Assembly: GCF_000010505.1 (NCBI RefSeq)
Contig: NC_010729.1
Coordinates: 482,501 to 546,500 of the forward strand
Source: Porphyromonas gingivalis ATCC 33277
GTDB lineage: Bacteria; Bacteroidota; Bacteroidia; Bacteroidales; Porphyromonadaceae
Length of the DNA stretch: 64,000 nt
Direction: 5' to 3'
Part shown: positions 44,882-54,010 of the stretch, in pieces
Numbering within the stretch: position 1 is the first letter of the stretch
Layout: the number at the start of each line of letters is the position of its first letter
Position numbers and translations under genes: made by a program
Notes under the pieces: generated by a model
Database searches by the model: none
Seen by the model: the letters and a program-made list of their open reading frames with translations, nothing else
What the model was told of the DNA's origin: nothing

Positions 44882-45408
44882 AAAGAGCATCGTGATTAAT
44901 GCCGTCCAAATCCGCACCTCTACTGCGTTTCTTGTTGTGCTGAGGAAGGATTTGATACTCAAGCGTTGCTTCAAATTCCGAAAGAAGGTCTCAATAAGCC
45001 ATCCGGAGCGATACAATAAGGCGATATTACTTGCCGACAGCGCGTTTATGTTCGTCAATAGCTCTACCACCTCTGGCCACTCTCTTGATTGAAGACTGCA
45101 ATATGCCTCAAAGGCTTATCGTATTTGTATTGAGTCTGCACATCGGTAAAACGAATCTTTTGATCCACCGGTATGTCTTGGTGTCTATGCTCAGGTAGCC
45201 CCAACTCCTCAATAATCTCATATTGTATTTGCAGGTTTTCCCGACGAACAATAGCATCTTCTCGACCAAAATGGTCTGTCGTGTGGTTATTGGAACAGTT
45301 AAAAGGTATGACAGCGGACATTCCTGTGTTTTTATACAGTTTTTCTGCCGATCGGTACCCGGAAGAAAAATTTTTTGTCAAGAATTTTTTTTGTTTGAGA
45401 AAAAAAAA

Positions 45409-45416
45409 TACCTTTG
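45409..45416 (+). promoter_or_regulatory. Candidate promoter for lipoprotein gene
   Basis: TACCTTTG followed by CGG is a perfect TAnnTTTG box, preceded by a very A/T-rich stretch with several TTTG words at non-ideal spacing. It gives a ~115 nt leader before the ATG at 45538. Confidence 0.55.
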
Positions 45417-45537
45417 CGGCTGTTTTTGGAATTTGTCTGATTTGAATGGATGTTTTTTGAGTTGCAATATCCTCAAAAACAGATAAATACAGGAACGAAA
45501 AAACCACAATTTATTATAACCAAAAACAAAAGGAAAA

Positions 45538-46806
45538 ATGAAAAAAATTTTTCTCGGCTGCATAGTTGCAGCTGCTTTCTCACTTGTATCATGCAACAAA
45601 GAAGAAGTTGCATTTGATCCTGCCGGACAGGAAGCCGGTATCTCTCAGGCTCGTTCATCAGAAGTATCCGGACCTTCTGACGACGATGCAGCCTTGTTAG
45701 CCCAAACAGTAGCTCTTGCTCTGCAAAGTGAGGGCGTTTGTGATCGATTGTCGGATCTTGTGTCTGAACAAAGAGATGGAGACTTCGAAGTCTTATTAGA
45801 TGAAGCCATCAACTCTGAAACCGGTATTCTTCGTTCTGGTAATGTCTCTCTTAAAGATGCCTTTGCAGAAGCATTCGAACAGTTGAATAATACTCCTACT
45901 CGCCAGAACGGCCAAAGGGATGAAAAAAATCAATTTGAAGGTTTTGTAACCAGTTTGATTTCATCCGATCCTTTGATTCAGATTGCCGTGGTTGGCCCTC
46001 ATGAATATGATGATACTCAAAGAGTAGACCTCAGCTCACCGACAATCAAAACCGTATATTTGCCTGTCAATTTCGATGAAAAGAAAGAGGTGATGCTTCG
46101 TGCATACGATAGAAACGGTCGCCTCAGCTACATTAGCTCCAAATCAGATCCTACGGAACCAACTATTGTCGTAGGTAGAAACGAACGTGTACTGGCACTT
46201 CCGAAAAGTGCTCCTGCACCGGGAAATGGTGCGACACCTTTCTATAGAGGTACATCGCATAATTATTATATGAGAGGAAATTTTAATTCCATTTCAATTA
46301 GTGATCTTGTTGTCTCTCCTATGACTTTTTGTGATCGGGCAAAAAATCCTACGTTTTATGACTATATGTCAAGCGCAAAGTTCCGAGATCAAAGAGCAAT
46401 GAGAAAATATGAAAGTGGATTTGGGGGAAGACCGGAGATGAGATATACAATTATACCTATTAAGGAGCCAAATATGCAATTAATCCATCGTCTTGATAAT
46501 AAAGGCTGGTGGAATGGAAACAAGAGACCCATTGATCTTAGACTGTTCAGATGGGATAGAAAGGTTTTGGGGGATTATTATCTGGTTCATTGGGTTGAAG
46601 AAGATCCATCCTCTACTGAAATCTCTATAAACCCTCTTGTTCTTGGTAACCTTTTTGGTCTCAATATAGGAGACTTTCTATCAATAAAAATAGGTAATCG
46701 TGATGACGAAATTGGTGGTGCCTTAGTTTCATACACAGATCCGGCTTTGGAAGAGTTCCGCTACGATGTGGGAGAAGACTTCTCTTTCTGGATCAAGATA
46801 AAATAA
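45538..46806 (+). CDS. Hypothetical lipoprotein
   Basis: 422 residues with a lipoprotein signal peptide (MKKIFLGCIVAAAFSLVSC, Cys 19). The N-terminal third is acidic and helical (SGPSDDDAALLAQTVALALQ); the C-terminal half is beta-rich with aromatic strands and ends EDFSFWIKIK. I do not recognise a family with certainty. The second half (from ~46250) is more AT-rich than neighbours. It is followed 24 bp later by a barrel protein, so the two probably work together at the envelope. The gene starts just beyond a transposase relic. Confidence 0.75.
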   Translation: MKKIFLGCIVAAAFSLVSCNKEEVAFDPAGQEAGISQARSSEVSGPSDDDAALLAQTVALALQSEGVCDRLSDLVSEQRDGDFEVLLDEAINSETGILRSGNVSLKDAFAEAFEQLNNTPTRQNGQRDEKNQFEGFVTSLISSDPLIQIAVVGPHEYDDTQRVDLSSPTIKTVYLPVNFDEKKEVMLRAYDRNGRLSYISSKSDPTEPTIVVGRNERVLALPKSAPAPGNGATPFYRGTSHNYYMRGNFNSISISDLVVSPMTFCDRAKNPTFYDYMSSAKFRDQRAMRKYESGFGGRPEMRYTIIPIKEPNMQLIHRLDNKGWWNGNKRPIDLRLFRWDRKVLGDYYLVHWVEEDPSSTEISINPLVLGNLFGLNIGDFLSIKIGNRDDEIGGALVSYTDPALEEFRYDVGEDFSFWIKIK

Positions 46807-46830
46807 TAAAGACATAAAAAGACAAAGAAA

Positions 46831-47460
46831 ATGAACAAGAAAGTATTGTTGCTGATAGCAGTATTGTTGTGCAGTATCGGCAGTGAGGCTGTAGCGCAGG
46901 AGAAGAGTAAGACGTGGACTTTACAAGCCGGAATAGGGTATGGCGATACAGAGTATGTAGGTCAATCCTTTGCTTCCGGTTTCTATGTCGGCAAAAGGTT
47001 TGTCGATGCCATCGAAGTAGGATTTACAGTATATAATTTGCTGCGTCAGGATAGAGAATACGGATTCTCCTATGCGGAGGCAACGGATCTTCCGTACTAT
47101 TATATACACATTACGCAGTATGAGGATGCCACATGGAAGCGTCTTGAAGCCGGGAGTGCTACCTCCTATATGGCTGTTGCCGGTTTCAGCCCCATCAAGC
47201 TGATTTGGAAGAACAGCCGTCATGATTTGGTTTTAGCCGGTCAGGCAGGCCTTTCTTACAAACATGCTAACTATTTATATAGGGATGAGGACAAGATGCA
47301 TGTCCTCGTGCGTACATACTCACATGCCAAGTTGAGCTATGGAGCGCGTTTGGCCTACGAATATCGCATCTCCAATACCCTTGGAGCAGGAGCTACCGCA
47401 ACATACGATTTCGAACATGAAATCTTAGCAGCCTTGGCTACATTCAATGTTCATTTCTAA
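46831..47460 (+). CDS. Small outer membrane beta-barrel protein
   Basis: 209 residues. The signal peptide (KKVLLLIAVLLCSIGSEAVA, then QEK) is followed by eight or so amphipathic strands (WTLQAGIGYGDTEYVGQSF, ASGFYVGKRFVDAIEVGFT, LSYGARLAYEYRISNTLGAG) and a C-terminal aromatic end (ATFNVHF). It looks like an eight-stranded OmpA/OmpW-size barrel. Probably co-transcribed with the preceding lipoprotein. Function unknown. Confidence 0.75.
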   Translation: MNKKVLLLIAVLLCSIGSEAVAQEKSKTWTLQAGIGYGDTEYVGQSFASGFYVGKRFVDAIEVGFTVYNLLRQDREYGFSYAEATDLPYYYIHITQYEDATWKRLEAGSATSYMAVAGFSPIKLIWKNSRHDLVLAGQAGLSYKHANYLYRDEDKMHVLVRTYSHAKLSYGARLAYEYRISNTLGAGATATYDFEHEILAALATFNVHF

Positions 47461-47489
47461 GAAAACAAGACCTTGATAAGGGAAAAGCA

Positions 47490-47522
47490 GGGGGAGCCGG
47501 CATGTGGTCGGCCCCCCCTTTT
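47490..47522 (+). terminator. GC-rich terminator
   Basis: GGGGGAGCCG (47490-47499) pairs with CGGCCCCCCC (from 47509) with one mismatch; TTTT follows. It ends the lipoprotein/barrel pair. Confidence 0.65.
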
Positions 47523-47631
47523 CTTTTTGGGGAGGTTATTGTTTGTCTCGATGCTCTATGGAGACTCAAACAGGTATTGCAGATACGACTGTCCCATCAA
47601 AGGCGGAGCATTTACTTAGCTGTGGAATGTC

Positions 47632-47639
47632 TATATTTG
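47632..47639 (+). promoter_or_regulatory. Candidate promoter for galM-galK
   Basis: TATATTTG matches the -7 box; a TTTA lies 17 bp upstream (47611-47614) as a near -33 element. The predicted leader to the ATG at 47666 is only ~20 nt. Confidence 0.5.
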
Positions 47640-47665
47640 GAAGGTTCTAAAAAACAGACTGCAAA

Positions 47666-48733
47666 ATGAATCAGATCAGCCTTCCGCAACGATCCTCCTT
47701 TACCTCCTGCCTGAATGGTAAGGATGTGGATCTCTACCATTTGACCAATGGAAAAGGAATAGACGCTTATATTACCAACTACGGTGCCCGAATCGTTGCC
47801 CTCATCGTGCCGGACAAAGACGGCAATCGGACGGACGTCGTCCTGGGGCACGACTCCCTACAGGAATACATCGACTCGGAGGAGCAGTATTTCGGTGCCG
47901 TCTGCGGCAGGTATGCCAACAGGATTGCCCGCGGTTCTTTCTCCATAGACGGCAGATGCTACAGCCTGCCGATCAACAATGGGCCGAACTCTCTGCATGG
48001 CGGCATCAGCGGATTTAATACGAAGGTCTGGGAGGTGAAATCCGCCGGCCCCTCTTCGCTTGTGCTGGAATACGTGTCGGCAGATGGAGAGGAGGGGTAT
48101 CCGGGCGAGCTGGTCGTTCGGATCATTTACAGCGTCACGGATGAGGGCGCATTGCACATAGACTATCGTGCTACGGCGGATGCTCCTACGGTTCTGAATC
48201 TGACCAATCACTCCTATTTCAATCTCTCGGGTGCAGGCGATCCCTCCGTGCATGATCATACCCTCATGATACAAGCCCGGCATTATCTCCCCACAGACGA
48301 TACGGCCATCCCTTACGGCGAGCCTGCCGAGGTCGAGGGGACGCCGTTCGATTTCCTCACGCCTCACGGCATAGGGGATCGGATCGACAGTGCGATGGAT
48401 CAGCTCATTTGGGCAAAGGGATACGATCATACCTTTATCGTGGACAAGCCGTCGGGGGCATATGGCTTTTGCAGCCGTTGCGTATCGCCCAAGACCGGAA
48501 TCGTATTGGATGTCTATTCCTCCGAACCGGGTATGCAGGTGTACACGGGCAACTGGATGAGCGGAAAGCTGAGGGGGAAGTCCGATCGGCGTTATCCGGC
48601 TCGCTCGGCCGTTTGTTTCGAGACGCAGCACTATCCCGATTCGCCGAACAAACCGAATTATCCTACGACCCTCTTGCGCCCGGGCGAAGTGTTCGAGTCC
48701 CGGACGGCGTTCCGATTCGGTATCGTCGAGTGA
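47666..48733 (+). CDS. galM: Galactose mutarotase (aldose 1-epimerase)
   Basis: Interconverts alpha- and beta-D-galactose ahead of galactokinase. The 355-residue protein has the family motifs ITNYGARIVALIVPDKDG, the substrate Arg/Asn segment CGRYANRIARGSF, NNGPNSLHGG (catalytic His), NLTNHSYFNLSG (second His) and a catalytic Glu in the C-terminal VCFETQHYPDSPNKP. No signal peptide. It is 49 bp before galK, forming a two-gene Leloir segment without galT or galE here. Confidence 0.94.
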   Translation: MNQISLPQRSSFTSCLNGKDVDLYHLTNGKGIDAYITNYGARIVALIVPDKDGNRTDVVLGHDSLQEYIDSEEQYFGAVCGRYANRIARGSFSIDGRCYSLPINNGPNSLHGGISGFNTKVWEVKSAGPSSLVLEYVSADGEEGYPGELVVRIIYSVTDEGALHIDYRATADAPTVLNLTNHSYFNLSGAGDPSVHDHTLMIQARHYLPTDDTAIPYGEPAEVEGTPFDFLTPHGIGDRIDSAMDQLIWAKGYDHTFIVDKPSGAYGFCSRCVSPKTGIVLDVYSSEPGMQVYTGNWMSGKLRGKSDRRYPARSAVCFETQHYPDSPNKPNYPTTLLRPGEVFESRTAFRFGIVE

Positions 48734-48782
48734 TCTTCTCACAAGGATTTTGTATCAAACCAATCATAAACAAGCAGAAATT

Positions 48783-49937
48783 ATGGAATTAGACTTCGTA
48801 AGGAGTAGATTCATCAAGCACTTTGACGGATCTACGGGTCAGATCTTCACTTCTCCCGGGCGCATCAATCTGATCGGCGAACACACGGACTACAACGGCG
48901 GTTTCGTCTTCCCCGGTGCTATAGACAAGGGCGTCATGGCCGAAATAAAACCGAATGGTTCGGACAAGGTAAGGGCATATTCGATCGACCTCAAGGACTA
49001 TGTGGAGTTCGGGCTCGGGCCGGACGATGCTCCCCGTACCACTTGGGCAAAGTATATCTATGGCGTCTGTCGCGAGATGATAGCCCGAGGCGTGGAGGTA
49101 AAGGGATTCAATACGGCCTTCTCCGGGGATATTCCGCTCGGAGCCGGCATGTCCTCTTCGGCAGCCTTGGAAAGCACCTATGCTTTTGCCCTGAACGAAC
49201 TCTTCGGCAACGGTATGATCGACAAATTCGAATTAGCCAAGGTCGGTCAGGCTACGGAGCATAAGTATGTGGGTGTGAAGTGCGGCATCATGGATCAGTT
49301 TGCCAGCCTTTTCGGGAAGAAAGACCATCTCATCCGTTTGGATTGCAAGACGCTCGAACATAAATATTTTCCATTCCATCCCCAAGGGTACAGGCTGGTG
49401 CTTTTGGATTCGGTCGTAAAGCATGAACTTGCTTCCTCAGCGTATAATAAACGGAGAGAGTCCTGCGAAAATGTGGTCAAGGAGATTAAGAAAAAACATC
49501 CCGAAGTGGAGTTCCTGCGAGATGCTTCGATGAGTATGTTGGAAGAGGTGAAGGACGAAGTCTCTGCCGAGGATTATATGCGTGCCGAGTACGTCGTCGA
49601 AGAAGTGCAGCGAGTGCTCGATGTGTGCGATGCATTGGAGCGCGACGACTACGAAACCGTAGGACAGAAAATGTACGAAACGCACGATGGTATGAGTCGT
49701 CTCTATGAGGTGAGCTGCGAAGAACTCGACTTCCTCAACGGCATAGCACGGGATTGTGGCGTGACCGGTTCGCGCGTCATGGGTGGCGGATTTGGCGGTT
49801 GTACGATCAACCTCGTCAAGAAAGAACTGTACGATCTCTTTGTCGAGAATGCCAAGAAGAGATTCAAGGAGCGATTCGGCCGCGAACCCAAGGTGTACAA
49901 TGTCGTTATCAGCGATGGCTCTCGCAGGTTAGACTGA
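48783..49937 (+). CDS. galK: Galactokinase
   Basis: GHMP kinase of 384 residues that phosphorylates galactose at C1. Start 48783 was chosen because MELDFVRSRF aligns with family N-termini, whereas an upstream Met at 48750 adds eleven atypical residues. Motifs: GRINLIGEHTDYNGG (substrate binding, ~26-40), PLGAGMSSSAALE (ATP-binding motif 2, ~120) and VTGSRVMGGGFGGCTINL (motif 3). Length matches E. coli GalK. Cytoplasmic. Confidence 0.95.
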   Translation: MELDFVRSRFIKHFDGSTGQIFTSPGRINLIGEHTDYNGGFVFPGAIDKGVMAEIKPNGSDKVRAYSIDLKDYVEFGLGPDDAPRTTWAKYIYGVCREMIARGVEVKGFNTAFSGDIPLGAGMSSSAALESTYAFALNELFGNGMIDKFELAKVGQATEHKYVGVKCGIMDQFASLFGKKDHLIRLDCKTLEHKYFPFHPQGYRLVLLDSVVKHELASSAYNKRRESCENVVKEIKKKHPEVEFLRDASMSMLEEVKDEVSAEDYMRAEYVVEEVQRVLDVCDALERDDYETVGQKMYETHDGMSRLYEVSCEELDFLNGIARDCGVTGSRVMGGGFGGCTINLVKKELYDLFVENAKKRFKERFGREPKVYNVVISDGSRRLD

Positions 49938-49976
49938 CGGGGGACACTGTTTCATCAGCAGCAATAGCTGAAAAAG

Positions 49977-50022
49977 AAAAGAGGATATGCCGGCACTCGG
50001 TGCATGGAGCATATCCTCTTTT
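49977..50022 (+). terminator. Terminator after galK
   Basis: AAAAGAGGATATGC (49977-49990) pairs perfectly with GCATATCCTCTTTT (50009-50022), 14 bp. Symmetric A/T ends let it work on both strands, so it may also stop the leftward gene ending at 50070. Confidence 0.85.
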
Positions 50023-50069
50023 CCTATCTGCTTCCATTCCGAACGGAAGAGATAGTGGGGGTGGTGGAA

Positions 50070-50495
50070 TTACTTTTTCCTGATGAGCTTGAAGATCTGT
50101 TCTTCTCCTTCGGTGACTAACTTCATCGTCTCGTCCGTCCAGCTGATGGCAGCTTTCTCTCTATTTTCTCCACCCCCGTCTCGTCTGGTGATGATGACAA
50201 CCTCATCGTCACCGTTGCATTCGTAGTCGATTTCCTCTTTTGATTCCGCCGGTTTTGTCCCCATCCCTTCTATTCGGATGGTGAGCATGGCTTTGTTTCC
50301 TTCGTTGAATGCCAATTCCATATAGGCTTTGAAAGAAGGGCTGACGTTGTCTGCCGAAAGGTTGATTTCTTCGGGAGAAAGGTACCTCCTCCAGCACGTC
50401 CCTACAAAGGGGGGCGTTGAGTTTTGCGCTACCCCGACAAGGAAGGTCAGCATGCTGATAAGAATGATCGACAGTGTTTTCGTTGTTTGGTTCAT
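50070..50495 (-). CDS. Hypothetical small secreted protein, lipocalin-like
   Basis: 141 residues with a signal peptide (ILISMLTFLVGVAQ). The mature part (~115 residues) is a beta-rich single domain beginning FVGTCWRRYLSPEEIN and ending EGEEQIFKLIRKK, compatible with the lipocalin-like DUF fold of Bacteroidetes, but this is a weak assignment. It follows lolA and ftsK in the same direction with a 65 bp gap. Confidence 0.65.
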   Translation of the reverse strand: MNQTTKTLSIILISMLTFLVGVAQNSTPPFVGTCWRRYLSPEEINLSADNVSPSFKAYMELAFNEGNKAMLTIRIEGMGTKPAESKEEIDYECNGDDEVVIITRRDGGGENREKAAISWTDETMKLVTEGEEQIFKLIRKK

Positions 50496-50560
50496 AGTTT
50501 TTCGTTGTTCGTTAATAACCTCTTTCTATCAAAGAGGAAACGGACTAAGATCGGTTTTTA

Positions 50561-51208
50561 TTATCGGAGATCGACAACTTCTACGCCCGGATAGTCTTTC
50601 TTCATGAGTCGGAACAGGCCGGGAGAAGCTTTCGTGCGACTGATACCGGTGATTTTTGTAACGATCTTTGTCCCATCTTCCAGAGTAATCATGGCACCGG
50701 TCGGACGTGAGTCCCGAGAATCAACCTGTAGCTCGATTTGTTTGATGCCGTTAGCCGTTTTAGGCGTGAGACCGATCACCTTTCCTCCTTTCGTCGGAGG
50801 CAGCATGGCTGTGCGATAGCCGGCTTCGGATCGGGTGAGAATGATCAGCGGGTTGATCATAGCCAATTCCGCATTCGTCGGGTGGGAAATGTTGAGCGTG
50901 TTCTCGGAAGCATCGTAGTAAGAGAGCGTTTTCTTGCCATCGAATACGGCAGTGATAGAGCCGAAGCTGAGCCGAAACTGATTGCCTTTGAGGATGAGGC
51001 TACCGGAAGAGAGGGGTGATGAGCCCATGTCGTTGGGAGCTATGGTCTCTGCCTGAAAGTCTATTCGTGTTCCATCGGGGTTTGCAAGGTGCTTGGCTGC
51101 TGCTTGCAGTTCGCCTTCTGCTGTGCGTTGGGCCAAACCCGTAGCAGGAATGAAAAGAAGCAGAAAGAGGATCCGGAACATCCGGATCCGGTGCAAGGAT
51201 GTTTTCAT
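50561..51208 (-). CDS. lolA: LolA-like outer membrane lipoprotein carrier
   Basis: Periplasmic protein of 215 residues with a signal peptide (MFRILFLLLFIPATGLAQ region). The mature domain has the half-barrel LolA pattern: FRLSFGSITAVFDGKKTLSYYDASENTLNIS (broken here into strands) and a late IKQIELQVDSRD strand. It should escort lipoproteins to the outer membrane, though some Bacteroidetes LolA-like proteins have other partners. It starts 14 bp after ftsK; the ftsK-lolA order is common in the phylum. Confidence 0.82.
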   Translation of the reverse strand: MKTSLHRIRMFRILFLLLFIPATGLAQRTAEGELQAAAKHLANPDGTRIDFQAETIAPNDMGSSPLSSGSLILKGNQFRLSFGSITAVFDGKKTLSYYDASENTLNISHPTNAELAMINPLIILTRSEAGYRTAMLPPTKGGKVIGLTPKTANGIKQIELQVDSRDSRPTGAMITLEDGTKIVTKITGISRTKASPGLFRLMKKDYPGVEVVDLR

Positions 51209-51221
51209 TGTTTCTTTCGGA

Positions 51222-53702
51222 TTATCGGAGTGTTTCGAACAGGCGTTCCAGACTCATTTCGTCTTGGATCAATACCTGTCTCGGTTTGCTGCCGTCCTGC
51301 GGCGAAACGATACCGGCACCTTCCAGTTGGTCCATCAATCGCCCTGCACGGTTGTAACCGATATTGAACTTTCTCTGGATATTAGAGGTAGATCCCTGTT
51401 GTGAGTTTACTACCATTCGGGCTACTTCTTCGAAGAGAGGATCTTTCTCCTGCGGATTGAATGCTTTCGGTCCTCCCTCTTCACCTTCGGGTACATACTC
51501 CGGCAGCTCATAAGCCGAGGTATAGCTTTCCTGTAGCGAAATGTGGTGAGTGATGGCTTCGCACTCCGGAGTATCGAGGAAAGCGCATTGCAGACGTACC
51601 GTGTCTTTTCCCTGATAGAAAAGCATATCTCCACGGCCGACGAGCTGATTGGCTCCCGGTTGATCCAGAATGGTTCGGGAGTCGATCATGGAGAATACTT
51701 TGAAGGCGATACGAGCAGGAAAGTTCGCTTTGATGATACCGGTGATGATGTCCGTGGAGGGCCGTTGGGTGGCTACCACCATGTGAATACCTGCGGCACG
51801 CGCTTTCTGGGCGATGCGGGTAATCGGACGTTCTACCTCCTTACCCGATGTCATGATCAGATCGGCAAACTCATCGACGATCAGCACGATATAGGGCAGG
51901 AATTTATGACCGTGCAAGCGGCTGAGCTTGCCACTGATAATCTGATCGTTGTATTCCTTGATGTTCCGAACCCGTGCTTCCGTCAGCATGCGGTAACGAT
52001 TGTCCATTTCGATGCAGAGAGAGTTCAGAGTGGGTACCACCTTGGTCATATCCGTCACGATGGCTCTGTCCTCGTCGGGAAGCTTGGCCAGATAGTGACG
52101 TTCGATGGCTTCGTAGACGGCGAACTCCAGCATCTTCGGGTCTACGAGTACGAACTTCAGTTCGGCCGGATGCTTCTTGTACAGGAGGGAGGTGATCATG
52201 GCATTCAGACCCACGGATTTCCCTTGTCCCGTAGCACCTGCTATCAGGAGGTGAGGCATCTTGCAAAGGTCGAAGATGAACACTTCGTTCGTGATCGTCT
52301 TGCCGAGTGCCACAGGCAGATCCATGTCGGACTCTTGGTATTTCTTGGAAGTCAAGACTGAGTACATACTCACGGTCTGTGGCTTTCGGTTGGGCACTTC
52401 TATACCGATCGTCCCTTTGCCCGGCATCGGCGCAATGATACGGATGCCTCCTACAGCCTTGAGACTCATGGCGATGTCGTCCTCAAGATTGCGAATGCGG
52501 CTGATTTTGATACCCGAATCCGGTGCAACCTCATAGAGCGTTACCGTAGGGCCTACTGTAGCCTTGATCGGTGTCACATGAATCTTGAAGCTGTCCAGCG
52601 TGGCGATGATTCGCTTTTGGTTCTCTTCTATCTCATTCATGTCGATCGGGGGTTGCTGCAGATCGTACTGGGTAAGCAGATCGACCGAAGGAAATTTGTA
52701 TGAAGCCAAGTCCATTCTGGGATCCGTTTTGATTTCCGCCAACAGAGCTTCGTCCGCCTTTTCTTCCTCTTGAGCCAGTTCCACAGTCATCGATCCCATC
52801 TGTATGGACTGCGAAGAATCATTTTCCCCTTCTTCCTTATGAGGTGGAATATAATCATCCGGATCATCAGCACTTTCGCCTGCGGGGCCGTCTTCGTATT
52901 CCGAATTGTTGAGATAGCCGGAGAGATTCTCGCTTTCACCCCTGTCGTAGCCATTGCCGAGCGACTCGTTTTCGGACTCGTCATGATTATTTTTCCTCTC
53001 TTTCTTCGGCAGTTTGGGGATAGAGATCCAGCTTAGTCCCAGCAAACGGCGGAAGAAACCCATACATTCGCTGCGTACCACTACCGCTATGATGACGGCA
53101 AGGACGAGCAGAACTATGATCAGTCCGGCCTTACCTATATTGCGTTCGAGAAACAGTGTCCATTCTTGACCGTGCATACCGCCCCAACGAAGAAAACCTT
53201 CGAGACCTGAAAGTTTGTAGATGAATGCAGCTGCAAGGCTCGTCCAAAAGGTCATCACACCGCAGAATATCAGCCGTTTCACGACAGATATACGTTTGAC
53301 GACACCCATAAGCTTGAGCGATAGCGAAAAAACGTAGAAAAGGAGGAAGAGCGTTCCGAATCCGAACAGCCCGTTCATCAGCCATTCCGCCCATACTGCA
53401 CCGCGGATGCCACACAGGTTGGCCACAGGAGCGCGACCGAGGAGGATGTCGCTGACCGGTGCATCTCGCACAACGCTCTGATCCACTCCCCCATGTACGA
53501 AGAACGAACCTATGGCTATAGTCGTATAGAGCGCAATGGCCAGAAGTATGGCACCAAAGACAAAGCCGACCTTGTCTCGGCTGAAAGTGTCCCGTATGGG
53601 TGTGATGAATATACGGCGCAGAAAGTTGCCTCCCTTTCTTGTATTGGTCGAGGATGTATTTCGTCCGGAGCTTCTGCTCCCTTTGCGTTGTTTTGTAGCC
53701 AT
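51222..53702 (-). CDS. ftsK: DNA translocase FtsK
   Basis: Septal DNA pump of 826 residues. Start 53702 (MATKQRKGSRSS) was chosen because a promoter box at 53773-53780 lies inside the longer ORF that begins at 53807. Order: basic N-terminus, four TM helices (~45-200), acidic linker (~250-310, DPDDYIPPHKEEGEND), motor domain with Walker A IAGATGQGKSVGLN and Walker B YIVLIVDEFADL, and the C-terminal gamma winged helix (STSNIQRKFNIGYNRAGRLM) that reads KOPS. It works with XerCD at dif in chromosome segregation. Confidence 0.95.
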   Translation of the reverse strand: MATKQRKGSRSSGRNTSSTNTRKGGNFLRRIFITPIRDTFSRDKVGFVFGAILLAIALYTTIAIGSFFVHGGVDQSVVRDAPVSDILLGRAPVANLCGIRGAVWAEWLMNGLFGFGTLFLLFYVFSLSLKLMGVVKRISVVKRLIFCGVMTFWTSLAAAFIYKLSGLEGFLRWGGMHGQEWTLFLERNIGKAGLIIVLLVLAVIIAVVVRSECMGFFRRLLGLSWISIPKLPKKERKNNHDESENESLGNGYDRGESENLSGYLNNSEYEDGPAGESADDPDDYIPPHKEEGENDSSQSIQMGSMTVELAQEEEKADEALLAEIKTDPRMDLASYKFPSVDLLTQYDLQQPPIDMNEIEENQKRIIATLDSFKIHVTPIKATVGPTVTLYEVAPDSGIKISRIRNLEDDIAMSLKAVGGIRIIAPMPGKGTIGIEVPNRKPQTVSMYSVLTSKKYQESDMDLPVALGKTITNEVFIFDLCKMPHLLIAGATGQGKSVGLNAMITSLLYKKHPAELKFVLVDPKMLEFAVYEAIERHYLAKLPDEDRAIVTDMTKVVPTLNSLCIEMDNRYRMLTEARVRNIKEYNDQIISGKLSRLHGHKFLPYIVLIVDEFADLIMTSGKEVERPITRIAQKARAAGIHMVVATQRPSTDIITGIIKANFPARIAFKVFSMIDSRTILDQPGANQLVGRGDMLFYQGKDTVRLQCAFLDTPECEAITHHISLQESYTSAYELPEYVPEGEEGGPKAFNPQEKDPLFEEVARMVVNSQQGSTSNIQRKFNIGYNRAGRLMDQLEGAGIVSPQDGSKPRQVLIQDEMSLERLFETLR

Positions 53703-53772
53703 CTCAAAAAAACTGTGATCCCCACAGAGGGGAGAATTGCTGTTTGCAGATTTTATTTCGTTCGAATCCTGA

Positions 53773-53780
53773 CAAAAGTA
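53773..53780 (-). promoter_or_regulatory. Candidate promoter for ftsK-lolA
   Basis: The minus strand reads TACTTTTG then TCAGG, matching TAnnTTTG, ~70 bp before the ftsK start at 53702. It contradicts the longer start at 53807. Confidence 0.5.
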
Positions 53781-53851
53781 CGAATTTTTGTGCCCTCTAC
53801 ATTTCATTTTCGCTTAAGTTTCGAACCGCTTCGAAGGTGTGGCATGTACAG

Positions 53852-53900
53852 AAAAAGGGTTGACAGTTGGAGAGAATCGATTCAACTGTCAACCCTTTTT
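53852..53900. terminator. Perfect 18 bp hairpin, bidirectional terminator
   Basis: AAAAAGGGTTGACAGTTG (53852-53869) and CAACTGTCAACCCTTTTT (53883-53900) are perfect inverted repeats around a 13 nt loop, with A/T runs at both ends. It lies between the TlpA-like gene and the ftsK promoter and insulates them. The rest of the 53703-54010 gap holds nothing I can support. Confidence 0.85.
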
Positions 53901-54010
53901 CCGTATGGTGTCATTCGCCGGAGGAATACCTGAAGGTATTAAGCATCCATGCAGGGTAGGCCCGATTCCGACAGGTTTACTTCCTTGATAGATCAGGTTC
54001 TCCCGTTGGA

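Larger units (their letters stand above)
43819..45360 (-). pseudogene. IS4-type transposase relic, interrupted
   Basis: Reading leftward from about 45360: AVIPFNCSNNHTTDHFG, DKPLRHIAVFNQESGQRW, a frameshift near 45067, then LLYRSGWLIETFFRNLKQRL and EVRIWTALITML. The C-terminus (VYLKYKAKYAWCLSNLVSSL, ending ENQLFE at 43819) resumes beyond an inserted 905 bp element. These are the conserved middle and end of an IS4-family DDE transposase. The N-terminal part is missing. It is a dead element with at least one frameshift, one insertion and a truncation. Confidence 0.8.
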
